NCBI GenBank assembly: GCA_022984795.1
Contig: JALIHJ010000006.1
Span: forward strand, 124,001 to 188,000
From: Fabrea salina
Lineage: Eukaryota > Ciliophora > Heterotrichea > Heterotrichida > Fabreidae
DNA length: 64,000 nt
Direction: 5' to 3'
The notes under the pieces are model-generated. The model had not been told where the DNA came from, made no database searches, and saw only the letters and a program-made list of their open reading frames with translations. Shown here piece after piece: positions 40,343 to 50,254 of this stretch. The first letter of the stretch is position 1; each line of letters begins with the position of its first letter. The translations under genes were made by a program, and so were the position numbers.

Positions 40343-42298
40343 TTAGATATTAAGGAACTGGCAAATGTCTTCTACTTTGCTTTGCATGCTTTCAGCTAGC
40401 TCGGGTTCGTTGACTTTTGCGTTTTCAATAGCCATGCTTCCGAACTCCGTGAGCATATCTCCTCTGGTTTCATTAGCGTAAATGTCTCTAAGAATTTCAA
40501 GTCCCCATACTTCTGGTGGGAGCTCGACTGCGCTTGCAAGTGCATCAACAAGTTTCACTCTGACTCCAAAGTAAAATAACTCCACAAACTGACTTAGGTT
40601 GGCTGAGTTCCTGGCACTTTGTTTGAGTTCTTGTTTGTGTTTGTGTAAAATAGCCCTTTCAGTCTTTTTGTCAAGGGGCTTCAAGTAAACCACAGGAATG
40701 TTTTTGGTGTTCTCTATGAGTTCTTCAATAAAGGCTTCAGGTTCTTTTTTAGAGATTTTTTCTTGCAAAGAGTTAAATATTTCTTTGAGGTAGTCTGGAA
40801 GTTTGTTTATAAAGCCTTGTCGTTGGTTAGACTGAACTAATGGCAAAGGAAACCCTTGGTTGGCTACTTGCACTGCCAGTAATTCGTTGAACACCTCTGA
40901 AACTAGTGCTTTGGTAAGGTGCACTTTGATAGGTTTAACGTTTTGGTACTTTTTTTGGATGCTTGTAAGTGACTTGCACAGGACTTGCAAGTAAGTGACT
41001 TTTTGTGTTAGTTGTTCAGTGTCGATTTGGTTGGTTTGTTTTTTTTCTTTTTGTTTTTGAAGAATGAGTTGGCTTAGTTTAGGGTGAATGAGTTCAGCAA
41101 ATTCTTCGTACAAGTCTTCATTCTCGCCTAGAAACCGTTTGGCTTTTAGAACCCTAACTATTTCTTCTTGATTGATTACAGGCGCAGCTGTTTTCTTAGA
41201 CTTAGGAGTTTTGGTTTCTTCAGCTAGGTCTTCAACTCTTTTTTGGAAGTGACTCATTGCTTCTTGCAGGAACTCTTCTTTGAACACAAAGTGCCCAATG
41301 CAGTAAAGGTCTTTGTTTACAATGCTTTCAAAGTCTTCTTCTGCAATGCACATAGGAATGTCTGCATCCTCATACAAGTCAGACATGGTTTTTCCAGCAG
41401 TGGCTTCTGAAATGTCGTTCCTGACTCTTTCTATAAGAGAAGGGTGCACATAGGCAGAGTGTAGGTACTTGCCTCCTTTAAGTTCTTTTTCAATAATGGG
41501 TTCAACGCTTGAAGAAGAGGGCAAGTCCATAACTCTTCTAATGTGTTCGTACTCTATAAAAGAGTTCGACTGGTAAAAAGACTGGATTTCTTGCTTTACG
41601 TTTTGCTGGTACACTGCTGGAGTGAAGGTGTTGTTTTTAAAAGTCCCTTTGACTTGTTTGGTCTTTATTAACTCGTTTATTTGTTGTGCAGTTAAGGCAG
41701 AGTTGAAGTCCTTGAGCTGTAAGGGTTTAGTTGCTCCTCTCAAGGTTCCTCTTAGCTTGCACAACAGTCTGTCCATGTAAACGTTTGTGTAAAGAACGTT
41801 TTGGTCTTTGAACTGCCCTTGAATGATAGACCCCATTCTTCTGCTTATTTTGTCTTTGAGAAAGTCAAGACTTAAGGAGTACTTGTAAGTAAGTTCTTTC
41901 ATGGAAACTTGGCCTACTTCCTCTAAGTGCTCGTTTATTTCTTGGGCTAGTCCGTCTAGGTAGGTGTCTGAAATCAGCTGTCCAGTCACAAAGTGGATGG
42001 ACTCCTTTTCTTCAGCTACCTTCAAAGAGTACTTTTCAACAGCTTCCACACTCACGTTTAGCACTGAAGGGAGTTCTAGAAGATTCACTCTGCCTAGTTG
42101 GTTAACTTTGATTTCTATTTCTTTCTGGAGCCTTTTAGGCGTGAGGTATTCTTTGCCCGAAGCTGTGAGGACTAGTTCTAGTCCGTACTTGCTGACTAGT
42201 TTGTTAACTATTTCGACTACGTTTCTGTCAGACAACTTTTGGCCCTTAGGTTTGTTTTGGACTTGGAGTAACTTAGCACGCAAAGCACTTAGGTCCAT
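40343..42298 (-). CDS. UFL1: UFL1, E3 UFM1-protein ligase 1
   Basis: 651 residues. The N-terminus matches UFL1: LSDRNVVEIVNKLV, GKEYLTPKRLQKEI, GRVNLLELPSVLNV and GQLISDTYLDGLAQEINEHLEEVGQVSM in family order, a series of winged-helix units. A Lys/Thr-rich linker (about residues 360-385) and a helical C-terminal half follow. UFL1 with DDRGK1 and CDK5RAP3 transfers UFM1 to targets such as ribosomal protein uL24 at the ER. It has no RING or HECT domain, as expected. Somewhat shorter than human UFL1 (794). CDK5RAP3 lies on the same strand 2.6 kb away. The ATG is 6 bp after the stop of the PI3-kinase gene. Confidence 0.92.
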   Translation of the reverse strand: MDLSALRAKLLQVQNKPKGQKLSDRNVVEIVNKLVSKYGLELVLTASGKEYLTPKRLQKEIEIKVNQLGRVNLLELPSVLNVSVEAVEKYSLKVAEEKESIHFVTGQLISDTYLDGLAQEINEHLEEVGQVSMKELTYKYSLSLDFLKDKISRRMGSIIQGQFKDQNVLYTNVYMDRLLCKLRGTLRGATKPLQLKDFNSALTAQQINELIKTKQVKGTFKNNTFTPAVYQQNVKQEIQSFYQSNSFIEYEHIRRVMDLPSSSSVEPIIEKELKGGKYLHSAYVHPSLIERVRNDISEATAGKTMSDLYEDADIPMCIAEEDFESIVNKDLYCIGHFVFKEEFLQEAMSHFQKRVEDLAEETKTPKSKKTAAPVINQEEIVRVLKAKRFLGENEDLYEEFAELIHPKLSQLILQKQKEKKQTNQIDTEQLTQKVTYLQVLCKSLTSIQKKYQNVKPIKVHLTKALVSEVFNELLAVQVANQGFPLPLVQSNQRQGFINKLPDYLKEIFNSLQEKISKKEPEAFIEELIENTKNIPVVYLKPLDKKTERAILHKHKQELKQSARNSANLSQFVELFYFGVRVKLVDALASAVELPPEVWGLEILRDIYANETRGDMLTEFGSMAIENAKVNEPELAESMQSKVEDICQFLNI

Positions 42299-42304
42299 AT
42301 TAAA

Positions 42305-45300
42305 TTAATTAGCTAATATATGTATTGAAAAGTTGATTCTAGTCATGGGGTTGCGCAAACTCTTTTTTATGAGGGTTTTAAACCTTTTTTCAAGTTGTTC
42401 GTCAGAAAGGTCCACTAAGGTTTTGTCAAGGTAACCTAAGTCGTGGCGAGTGAGTTCCCTGATTCCAGAACAAAGCATCAGAGCCAACAAACTAATCAGC
42501 AATCTTTTGTTTTGGTTTAGAACTTTGTAAGCCTGCACACAGTACTCTTGGAACTGTTTGTAGCCTTCACTTTTCTTGCCCCCCATCGTGTAGCACATGT
42601 CAGGAGTGAACACAAAAGGAGCAGTTTCCCTTTTTATTCCTAGTTTGGTTTTGAAATACCCCAAAAAGTGCCCAAAGTCTATGTGGAACAGGTGTCCTGA
42701 AGTCTTGAGCATTATGTTGTCGTTGTGTCTATCAGCTATTCCTAGCACGTAAGTAGCTACACAGTAACCTGCACAACTCCTTATAAAGTTGTCTTGGCTT
42801 TCTGGTTCTTCGAATTGCTTAAGCCACTTGTAGAGTGTTTTCTCGTTAAAAACTCCAATTTGCCCGCCTCCCCACTTCTGTATTTCAGCCAAAGTAGAAG
42901 AGCTGTCCACTACTTCTAAAAGACCTACGTTGTTTCCTAAAGCAAGTGTACTGTAAAGACTCATCTTTAAGTCAAGGCCTTCGTGCAGCCAGAGACTTTC
43001 CATTACCTTTAGGATTTGCAGAGTTAGCATGTCTTGTCTTAAGTCATCCCCCACCTTGAACAGCATGTGCACGTCTGGGTCTGCAATGTCTACACTTTCA
43101 AATACTAAGTACAAAGGTCTTTTTTTAGATTTCATGAACTTGCATTCTTCACACTTGATCTTTTTTACGAGTAGTTTGGGGTTGTTGGGCAGGGTGTAAA
43201 ACTCAGGCATCTCTTGGTTCAAAACACTAAGTTCAGACTTTAAGTACTCAAGCACTTCTTCTCTTTTCACTTGGCGTTCTGATTGCACGTGCCAAGCAAT
43301 CCTTTCTAGGTTCTTCATTAGGTGGTCTTCCCACACCAAGGAGTTTCTGTGAGCTCCGCACCTTCTCAAGTACTGCTCCAACAACAAACCATACCTTTCT
43401 TTGTAGTAGGGGTCGTGCATTTCGCTTCTCAACAACCAAAAAAAGTTGTGCCCTATACTTTCAGGGAACTTGATGGCTCTTCTCAAAAGGAACTTGGCCA
43501 AGGCAGAGTCGTGGAAAGGCTCGAACTTCAAAGCTTGAATTAGCTGCAACAGAAACTGCTGGAGCTCGTTGTTTGATATTTGCTCAAGTGAAGACACTGC
43601 AAACTGCCTTACTTTGGGGTCAGCAAACTTACTATCAAGGAGTTCCATTGCAATTACTGGGCTAGGTTTACTACACAAGTCCAGTATATGGTACAAATCC
43701 CTAACTGCTAAAGGGTCACACCAGTCCACACTAAGCAAGAGCTTGGGTAAACTGTCAGGAACACTGCTTAAAAATGCCCTGTATCTCCAGACAAGTTCTT
43801 TTTCGTACTCAGTTAGTTCATACAAAGGTGACTCAAAAATAACTCTGTTGACTTCTTTTTCGTCAAGGGGATGCAGTCCTAAGTTACGTTCATTCAAAAA
43901 CTCTTCTAAGTAAAAGTTAGAGTCCCTTTCTTGTCCAAACACAACTGGCTTCACAAAGGAGTCTAGTTGAATAAACAACTGTGAAGCATCTGGGTCTAGG
44001 TTTTGCAAAGTAGCGCCAGAGGTAGAGTTTTTAGTGTAAAAGGGGAAGATCCCTAATCTGTGAGTTCCTGTTTGGAGTTTGTTTTCGTAGTCAAAAATTC
44101 TGAACTTAACCCAGCCAATCTCTCTTTCGCGAGGATCCTTGCCACTTACCCAGCCCTTCACTACAAACTTAATAGTAGCTGGCAAAGGCAACTGGGAGTA
44201 CAAGAAACTAGAGCTCATCCACTCGTACCACCTTACGTTTTCAAAGTACTCATTCCGGATGTCTTTGCCAGAGTACGAGTAAGAAGTTCTTAAAGACTGA
44301 GAGTCCAGTTTGGTGTCTCCTGAAAACAAGTAAGCTTCAACCCTGATGTTGCTGGGGCTGATTCTTTGCACTGGGTTGGAGTCTTCGTCTGCATTGTGCA
44401 TTTTAAGGTGCTCTACCCCTACAACTTTGAACCTAAAAGGCCTGTGCAGAGTTCTCGAATCTATAAATTCAAGCTTCTTTATTGAGTTAAGGTCAGCCCC
44501 AGTTTCCTTTATACTTGAAAACCGCCTTTTAATGATTGGGCGTCGGAACTTAGAGTTAGACTGGGTAAAAGGCAAAGTTTTGGGGCGTTTTTGTTCTACA
44601 GGAGGCATGTAAATGGACTTCATGTTCTCAAAAGTTTGGGCTCTTTTCATGAAATACTCAGGCTTGTCGATAACTGCAATTGACCTTCTTTTGTCAATGA
44701 TTTCTTGCAAAGTAGTTTCATCATCTAAGTTTATGTCATTTTGCGGAAAGCAGGAAACGTCTAGGTGGGTGTAAATTTTTTGAAGGACTCTAGTTACCAT
44801 GGGCACTATTATGTCGTAGTAATCGTAAGAAGGAAGGTCTCCTTGCACATACAGGTCTTCAGGTCTGAGTCTTAATTCAAGGTCAGGAATCATGTTTTTG
44901 TCAATGGCTTCTCTTATTCCTTCGATGTGGAAAAGTCTCAGTTCTTTTTCCCAAATGTACTCACTTCTTTTTTTGAACTTCAAAACTTTGTTTTCAACGT
45001 TCAGTTGTCTTCCAGTTTTGCTTTCGTACTTAACTTTTAAGTTCTCAAGAAGTTCCCGCAGAGTCATTTTGGTGTTGATCTTAATAATGGTTTTGCTTAA
45101 AATGTCTCCTTCTAAGTAAACAGCAATCAGTCCTTCTTTTTCTTTTTTCATGAAGTCTTCAGACTTATCCACGAACTGAGGGTACCTTCCAAAACTGTAG
45201 TTAACGCTTACTTCTTCAATAGTGGGGTCGTTTATGTACTTAACTCTAAAAGCTATGACTTCGTTGTTGTAAGAACACCACTCAGAACTAGCAATCAAAG

Positions 45301-45799
45301 GATCACACGCTGGCACAAGCAACCCTGGCATTCTAAAGCCTTTAGACTCACTTAGAGTTTTTTTCCTTACGGTTAAGATTGGACTTTGTGAGTAAATCCA
45401 AGGCTTTGACCAAAACCCTAACTTGTGCAAACTCCAAATCACAAAGTAACTTGGCAAAGGGTAGTTCTCCTTAAGCCACTTGCAAGCAGTAAGTATTAGT
45501 TCCAAAGACTTTCCGGTCACCAACTCTTTTTTGACTTTTTTGAGCTTCAGGAGCCTTTCCAAAACCTGTTTTGCCGTTGTTTTTTTGCCTATACGAATCA
45601 TTGTTTTGTCTGAATTAGGCAACTCAATGCACAGAAACAAGTTTTTTTCTTCAACAGCTTCAAGTTCGGTGTAGTCCACAGGACGTTCCCATCTAAAAGA
45701 TCCAGCCTTTTTAGACCTGAATTTAGACTTTTGGCAGTAGTAGGTCTCTGTCTTATAGGGATTCTGTGTGTCTATTTCCTGCATTTTGAAAATGCCCAT
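42305..45799 (-). CDS. Phosphatidylinositol 3-kinase, class I/II-like catalytic subunit
   Basis: 1164 residues. Order: an N-terminal ubiquitin-like region, a probable Ras-binding-like domain at about 215-315, a C2 domain at about 455-620, the helical PIK domain at about 660-840 and the kinase at about 890-1164. The kinase holds KVGDDLRQDML, catalytic GIADRHNDNIML and metal site HIDFGHFLG. The activation loop GIKRETAPFVFTPDM has the basic residues typical of class I and II enzymes and not of class III Vps34. It should make PIP3 or PI(3,4)P2. A PDK1 with PH domain, the expected effector, is at 8259-9557. The stop is 6 bp before UFL1. Confidence 0.9.
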   Translation of the reverse strand: MGIFKMQEIDTQNPYKTETYYCQKSKFRSKKAGSFRWERPVDYTELEAVEEKNLFLCIELPNSDKTMIRIGKKTTAKQVLERLLKLKKVKKELVTGKSLELILTACKWLKENYPLPSYFVIWSLHKLGFWSKPWIYSQSPILTVRKKTLSESKGFRMPGLLVPACDPLIASSEWCSYNNEVIAFRVKYINDPTIEEVSVNYSFGRYPQFVDKSEDFMKKEKEGLIAVYLEGDILSKTIIKINTKMTLRELLENLKVKYESKTGRQLNVENKVLKFKKRSEYIWEKELRLFHIEGIREAIDKNMIPDLELRLRPEDLYVQGDLPSYDYYDIIVPMVTRVLQKIYTHLDVSCFPQNDINLDDETTLQEIIDKRRSIAVIDKPEYFMKRAQTFENMKSIYMPPVEQKRPKTLPFTQSNSKFRRPIIKRRFSSIKETGADLNSIKKLEFIDSRTLHRPFRFKVVGVEHLKMHNADEDSNPVQRISPSNIRVEAYLFSGDTKLDSQSLRTSYSYSGKDIRNEYFENVRWYEWMSSSFLYSQLPLPATIKFVVKGWVSGKDPREREIGWVKFRIFDYENKLQTGTHRLGIFPFYTKNSTSGATLQNLDPDASQLFIQLDSFVKPVVFGQERDSNFYLEEFLNERNLGLHPLDEKEVNRVIFESPLYELTEYEKELVWRYRAFLSSVPDSLPKLLLSVDWCDPLAVRDLYHILDLCSKPSPVIAMELLDSKFADPKVRQFAVSSLEQISNNELQQFLLQLIQALKFEPFHDSALAKFLLRRAIKFPESIGHNFFWLLRSEMHDPYYKERYGLLLEQYLRRCGAHRNSLVWEDHLMKNLERIAWHVQSERQVKREEVLEYLKSELSVLNQEMPEFYTLPNNPKLLVKKIKCEECKFMKSKKRPLYLVFESVDIADPDVHMLFKVGDDLRQDMLTLQILKVMESLWLHEGLDLKMSLYSTLALGNNVGLLEVVDSSSTLAEIQKWGGGQIGVFNEKTLYKWLKQFEEPESQDNFIRSCAGYCVATYVLGIADRHNDNIMLKTSGHLFHIDFGHFLGYFKTKLGIKRETAPFVFTPDMCYTMGGKKSEGYKQFQEYCVQAYKVLNQNKRLLISLLALMLCSGIRELTRHDLGYLDKTLVDLSDEQLEKRFKTLIKKSLRNPMTRINFSIHILAN

Positions 45800-45803
45800 T
45801 TAG

Positions 45804-46916
45804 TTATAAATAATCAAGTGACTCTTGGTTAAAGCTAGGGTGCCTTTGGTGGTTTTCCTCCGAACTTTGGCTGTAACCTCCTCTATGAAAGCCCCGACTT
45901 CCTGCTCCAAGTGTGCTTCCTAGTGACCCTGACTCTAATAGTTGGTTAAATTCATTCCTGTAGAACTTCTTCATTTCCTCAGAGGGGTGGTACTTAGACA
46001 TCGAACTCCTTGCGTAAGAAGAAGAAGCTCCTCCCCACCTTTTGGACTCTTCTGAAGACTGCTTGCTGGAAGTGTACTGGTCGTTGCTTGAAGAGTACTT
46101 GGAGCTTTGGGGTTGCGACTCTTCGTACCTTAAAACATAAGCAGAGGGACTCTTTTTAACCACGTCAGAGAAGTCCTGAGCCCAGGCTTGCTTGCTGGAC
46201 TGCTTTATAGTTTCTTTTTCGTTAAACTGCTGAGTTTTTGTAACTTGGGGAGTTAGCTCCCTTAAACTCTCTTCAAAAGCAGCTTCACAAGCTTTGTCTG
46301 TTTGGTTTTGTTTATATTGAACATCCAACCAAGGAGCTGTTTCCTGGGGAATGGTTTTTTCAACTTCTTTAGGGGTTTGGTTCCAGAAGTCAACTTTTTT
46401 GGCCTTAGCAGGCTTAGGAAGTGGAGGAGGGGCTCTTTGGGTGATTTTTTGTGGGTACTTTTCATGCTTCACATCCATTTCTGCAAGCCCTAGCCACCAA
46501 GAAGGGTAAATAGACTCTTGTGGTTTCTGGGCAGGTGTGCTAACGTTGCGCAGAATAGGCTTTTCTTTGGGCAGAGAAGTCCTACCTCTTTCTTGGGAGT
46601 TGTAGCTAACCTCTGAGAGAGCGCGCATTTCCATTTGCTGTTCTAAACTTTGGAGTTCTTCTCTCATAGCTCCTAGTCTTTGCTTCATGCCTGGCAAAAT
46701 GTTGTCTGCGTTGAGCAATGCCCCCGCTTTGCGAGTTTGTTCTTGCAAGGCTTTGAGAGGAATGAACTGGCTTTGGTGAACTTTCAGGCTGTAAATTCCG
46801 TTTAGGAGTGTGTTAAGCAGCACTTCTGGCCACTCTTCTCCGGGGTACTGTGAAAGGTACTTGTTTATTTCTGAGTGACTCAGTAAGTAAGAAATTAGAT
46901 CGTTCTTTGAATTCAT
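45804..46916 (-). CDS. Protein with helical N-terminus and disordered tail, unknown function
   Basis: 370 residues. Residues 1-100 form a helical domain (KNDLISYLLSHSEINKYLSQ ...) followed by a short coil at about 70-100. Residues 110-340 are Pro/Ser/Gln/Lys-rich and probably disordered, with a proline stretch APPPLPKPAKAKK that could meet an SH3 or profilin. The motif EEMKKFYRNEFNQLLESG near residue 310 is a short helix, followed by a Gly/Ser-rich tail. No family recognised. Its stop is 4 bp before the PI3-kinase start. Confidence 0.7.
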   Translation of the reverse strand: MNSKNDLISYLLSHSEINKYLSQYPGEEWPEVLLNTLLNGIYSLKVHQSQFIPLKALQEQTRKAGALLNADNILPGMKQRLGAMREELQSLEQQMEMRALSEVSYNSQERGRTSLPKEKPILRNVSTPAQKPQESIYPSWWLGLAEMDVKHEKYPQKITQRAPPPLPKPAKAKKVDFWNQTPKEVEKTIPQETAPWLDVQYKQNQTDKACEAAFEESLRELTPQVTKTQQFNEKETIKQSSKQAWAQDFSDVVKKSPSAYVLRYEESQPQSSKYSSSNDQYTSSKQSSEESKRWGGASSSYARSSMSKYHPSEEMKKFYRNEFNQLLESGSLGSTLGAGSRGFHRGGYSQSSEENHQRHPSFNQESLDYL

Positions 46917-46986
46917 TTTAGTAATTTCAAAGAAGAGTTAGACCAATTTGGAACTATTTAAGAACTAAGTTAAAACTAAGTTAATA

Positions 46987-49311
46987 TTAAATTGCTTTCC
47001 ATTGCATGATGGTTTGGTCATAGCCTCCAGCACTAAACACGCAAGAGTCCTTGCTGTTCCACTTTACATTCATCACGTGTTCCGAGTGGCCTCTATAAGC
47101 CTTTGACTTTGCACCTTCTGAGTTGGGGTACCCAAATATCTCCACAAGTCCCCAGTCGTTTCCTATAGCGCACTTATCTCCAGACCTGCTCCTATCCACG
47201 CTGTTGATGTGGGTGTAGTCAATCACGCCACCAAAGATTCCTTGAACTGGCCACCCCAAGGGAGTAGACCAAGTTGCCCACTCTTCGTCAGCGTACCTTG
47301 TAGCTCCGTCAGTGACTTGCTGGCCGTTACTTACGTCCCAGAAAAGCAGTTCGTAAGCACCACATGTAGTGTGGATTGCTGAGCCATCTACACTCCAGTC
47401 AAGTGCAGTGATGAAAGAAGAGTGTTTGTTGAGTTTATGCAGTAATTTGTAGCCTCCAGCTATATCAAACACGTACACTGCGTTGTCGTGGGAACCCACA
47501 GCCAACTTAGACCCGTCAGGGCTGTACTGCATAGCTTCAATCCACTCTTTGGCTATTTTGAAGTTGTTCACTGTTGACTCTAAGTTGTCAATCGACTGCT
47601 TGATAATAACTTTGCCATCGTTAAGTCCAATAGCAATATGTCCATTTGAAGGGTTGATGCACACAGCACGTCCTTGTTGGTTAGGCGAGGTGCTAGCTAA
47701 AGTAGAGGCACCGTAGCCTGCCTTTCTTTCTTCTCCCTTGTTGGGGTCCAGAATTGCGCTTTTTACACACTTCCTTTGTTTGACATCCCAAACCTTAACG
47801 TAGTTGTCGTCTCCTACAGTAACTATAATGTTGTCGGACTTGTCAACTGCAAGCCCCCATACTTCTCCGTCAGCGTGGGACTGCATAAGCACTGAAGGCT
47901 GTCCTGATGCTGGGAACTCTCTAATTTGTCCGTCACGAGTTCCCACAACAACATTCTGGCCGTTCATGTCGATTGCTCTAGGGCAGGACTTAGTTGGAAT
48001 TTCCTTGATTTTTTTAAAGTTTTTGTCCAACACAGTAACTGAGTCGTTTCTGCCTCCTAGGAGAATGGTGTCTTCAACTATTGTTAAAGCGTGGACTCCA
48101 GTTCCTTTGGGAAGTACTTGTTCGGCCCTTTGCAACTCACGTCCTTTCCACTGGTACAGCATTCCGTTTGTACCTCCAGTTATGCATGTTCCGTCACTGA
48201 GCCACTGAGCAGAAGTCATGCTGCACATAGGTCCTTTGCCCATGTAAATTCCTTTGTCTTTGGTTAGACTTCCGTTTTCAATAGCCCAGAAGTAAATGTG
48301 CTTGATGCCGGCTGTCACGAACCTAGCTTCTGTTTTGCTCCAGCACAAGTCTAGAATTCTGTCTGGGCCTCCTTTGTTTTCGCCAATTTTCCTTCCAGAG
48401 TTAGTGTCCCACACTGAAACGTAGTGGTCGTTGTGCAAGTCTGCCACTGCAATTTGGTTTCCGTCGTGGCTGAACCCAGCACATGACACTGCCCTTCTAC
48501 CTCTTCCAAGTCTGAATTCTGACTTAGGGCCTGCTTCAGGGTTGCTAGCTGACCAGACACACACCTTTGGGTTAGCGCCAACTTCGCCAGTAACTACTAG
48601 GTCCTTGTTAGGATGGATGGCAAGGGCAGTAACGTCGTCACTGTGCCCATTGGCTTGTTTGGCATCTCCGGCTCCAAAGAACCTTTGGGTATTGTTCTTT
48701 TTGTCCAGAACTACTCCTAAGGCTGCAGTCATGTACACAATTTTGTTGGGGTCAGAGGTGTAAAAAACATTTTGGCGTGAGTCAAAGCATCTATAGCCAT
48801 AAACGTACTCTAGTTCTAAGGAGACTGCGGGAGGGCTATTCTTGATTTCTGGAGGGTTGGTAGGAGGCTTGATAGCTCCAATCCATGGTTTAGTGGCCAT
48901 GATTTGGTCTCCGGCTCCAGCTGACTCGACTTCGAAAAGTCCTACCATTCCTGCGTTGTCTTCAGGGCGTTTTTCATCCCTATCGTATTGGGAGACTTTG
49001 TTGCCCTTTTTGTCGTACTTGTAGCCGTTAGTTTCTCTTTCGAGGTCTTCGTCTATCATGAACTGCTCGTCCTCCCATTGGTCTTCAGCTGAACTAACAT
49101 TGATGTTTGTTTGCGCTGAAGCTTTGGGAGCACTAGAGCTCGCTCCCAGCAGCTGGTGCAGCACTTGATTTGCTTGGTTGACTAGCTTGGTTTTTAGATC
49201 CGCCACAGCCCATATTATTATTATCCATTTAAGCGATTGTAACTGTCGCCGTCCAAAATTATTACAAGTTACAAAATTGGGTTTTTTGGAGTCAAAATTA
49301 AAATCCAACAT
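46987..49311 (-). CDS. EML-type (HELP domain) WD-repeat microtubule protein
   Basis: About 770 residues in the longest open frame. A HELP motif region (LEYVYGYRCFDSRQNVFY) precedes two fused propellers of 12 or so WD repeats ending GHSEHVMNVKWNSKDSCVFSAGGYDQTIMQWKAI. This is the EML (echinoderm microtubule-associated protein-like) core, which binds soluble tubulin and microtubules. The N-terminus is uncertain. In the EML frame the first ATG is 49311, but the sequence before 49228 looks like leader. A second frame opens at ATG 49228 and 49213 with MGCGGSK, a strong myristoylation signal, and runs into the same Ser/Ala/Pro-rich composition before a TAG at the point where a +1 shift would enter the EML frame. 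See the finding. Confidence 0.85.
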   Translation of the reverse strand: MLDFNFDSKKPNFVTCNNFGRRQLQSLKWIIIIWAVADLKTKLVNQANQVLHQLLGASSSAPKASAQTNINVSSAEDQWEDEQFMIDEDLERETNGYKYDKKGNKVSQYDRDEKRPEDNAGMVGLFEVESAGAGDQIMATKPWIGAIKPPTNPPEIKNSPPAVSLELEYVYGYRCFDSRQNVFYTSDPNKIVYMTAALGVVLDKKNNTQRFFGAGDAKQANGHSDDVTALAIHPNKDLVVTGEVGANPKVCVWSASNPEAGPKSEFRLGRGRRAVSCAGFSHDGNQIAVADLHNDHYVSVWDTNSGRKIGENKGGPDRILDLCWSKTEARFVTAGIKHIYFWAIENGSLTKDKGIYMGKGPMCSMTSAQWLSDGTCITGGTNGMLYQWKGRELQRAEQVLPKGTGVHALTIVEDTILLGGRNDSVTVLDKNFKKIKEIPTKSCPRAIDMNGQNVVVGTRDGQIREFPASGQPSVLMQSHADGEVWGLAVDKSDNIIVTVGDDNYVKVWDVKQRKCVKSAILDPNKGEERKAGYGASTLASTSPNQQGRAVCINPSNGHIAIGLNDGKVIIKQSIDNLESTVNNFKIAKEWIEAMQYSPDGSKLAVGSHDNAVYVFDIAGGYKLLHKLNKHSSFITALDWSVDGSAIHTTCGAYELLFWDVSNGQQVTDGATRYADEEWATWSTPLGWPVQGIFGGVIDYTHINSVDRSRSGDKCAIGNDWGLVEIFGYPNSEGAKSKAYRGHSEHVMNVKWNSKDSCVFSAGGYDQTIMQWKAI

Positions 49312-49562
49312 CCCTAGGTTCCAGTTGAATTTTAGGGTAACAGTTAAAATTTTTACAAAACTTTCACTGAGCGTTTTGGTTTTAACACTAGCAACCTAGG
49401 CAACAGTAGTTAGTTTTTAAGGCATAAAATTGTAAAATTTGCTCCTTTGGACAAGGGCAGTTGGTTTATTAGCCTAAATGATTTTTAACCTAAGTATTAT
49501 GCATTCTTATGATTCACACAGTTATTATGTGGACAATGCTGAAGCTTATAGAAACTGTATAA
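49312..49562. other. 251-bp spacer, nothing recognised
   Basis: The longest spacer in the window, between divergent starts. A/T-rich with several TTTTA and TATAA runs, ending in CTGTATAAATGG at the next gene start. No ORF, tRNA or clear repeat seen. It presumably holds both promoters. Confidence 0.4.
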
Positions 49563-50213
49563 ATGGAACCCAGTGCAGAAAATGTCACCTATCACGTTTA
49601 CTGCCAGGAAGAAGTGGCACAGAAATTGCTTACTTCTGGGCAGATACAGTGGTTAGGTAGGCAGTTTAAAGTAAGTGTGGAGTACCAACAGGGGCGGTTC
49701 TTAATCCACAGAAACAACGTGGGGATACAGCAGCACCAACAAGCCAAGCACATGCTCATCCAGATGATTAAGCAGGTGTCCCCCACTCCTCAGAACTTCC
49801 AGTGGTTCTGGACTTCACAGAGAGGGCCACTTCCCTTTGACCCCGACTCGAATGTCAGCATCGAAAAAGCTTTTCAACAGGGGGTCCCAGGAATCGTGCT
49901 TAATATCAAAGACAAGTTATATAATATTGACCTGCAGAACTTTCAACAAGTAGGAGTTTCTGGCGGCATCCCTAGACCCATCATGCGGGTGCCTCCCTAC
50001 AACCCCAATGCACAACCTGTTTGGATTTTTACCGAAGGCAGCCGGGATAGGAACTTGCCGTCCAACCTGTCTCAAAGCATTGAAAAAGCTTTTCAGGCCG
50101 GGCAACCTACCTGCAATATTAACTTCAACAGGGAGAATTTTACCGTTGAATTTTCAAGCATGACAATGTCAAGTCAGAGAGAAAAAAAGGAGTTCTATTT
50201 GCGTAGGGCCTAA
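49563..50213 (+). CDS. Protein with two WWE domains
   Basis: 216 residues. WWE 1 at about 80-131 (FQWFWTSQRGPLPFDPDSN...NIDLQNFQQV) and WWE 2 at about 152-214 (VWIFTEGSRDRNLP...FTVEFSSMTM). Residues 8-70 form a small alpha/beta unit that could be KH-like. In PARPs, RNF146/Deltex and HUWE1-type proteins the WWE binds ADP-ribose units of poly(ADP-ribose). No catalytic ART, RING or HECT domain is present, so it would be a reader or adaptor. Start context CTGTATAAATGG is like that of other genes here. Confidence 0.82.
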   Translation: MEPSAENVTYHVYCQEEVAQKLLTSGQIQWLGRQFKVSVEYQQGRFLIHRNNVGIQQHQQAKHMLIQMIKQVSPTPQNFQWFWTSQRGPLPFDPDSNVSIEKAFQQGVPGIVLNIKDKLYNIDLQNFQQVGVSGGIPRPIMRVPPYNPNAQPVWIFTEGSRDRNLPSNLSQSIEKAFQAGQPTCNINFNRENFTVEFSSMTMSSQREKKEFYLRRA

Positions 50214-50254
50214 AAGTAAACCCCTATCTTCAATTTGTGTTACTTATGTTGTCG

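Noticed and set aside
47483-48208. Plus-strand ORFs within the EML gene
   Set aside because: Antisense to well-matched WD repeats.
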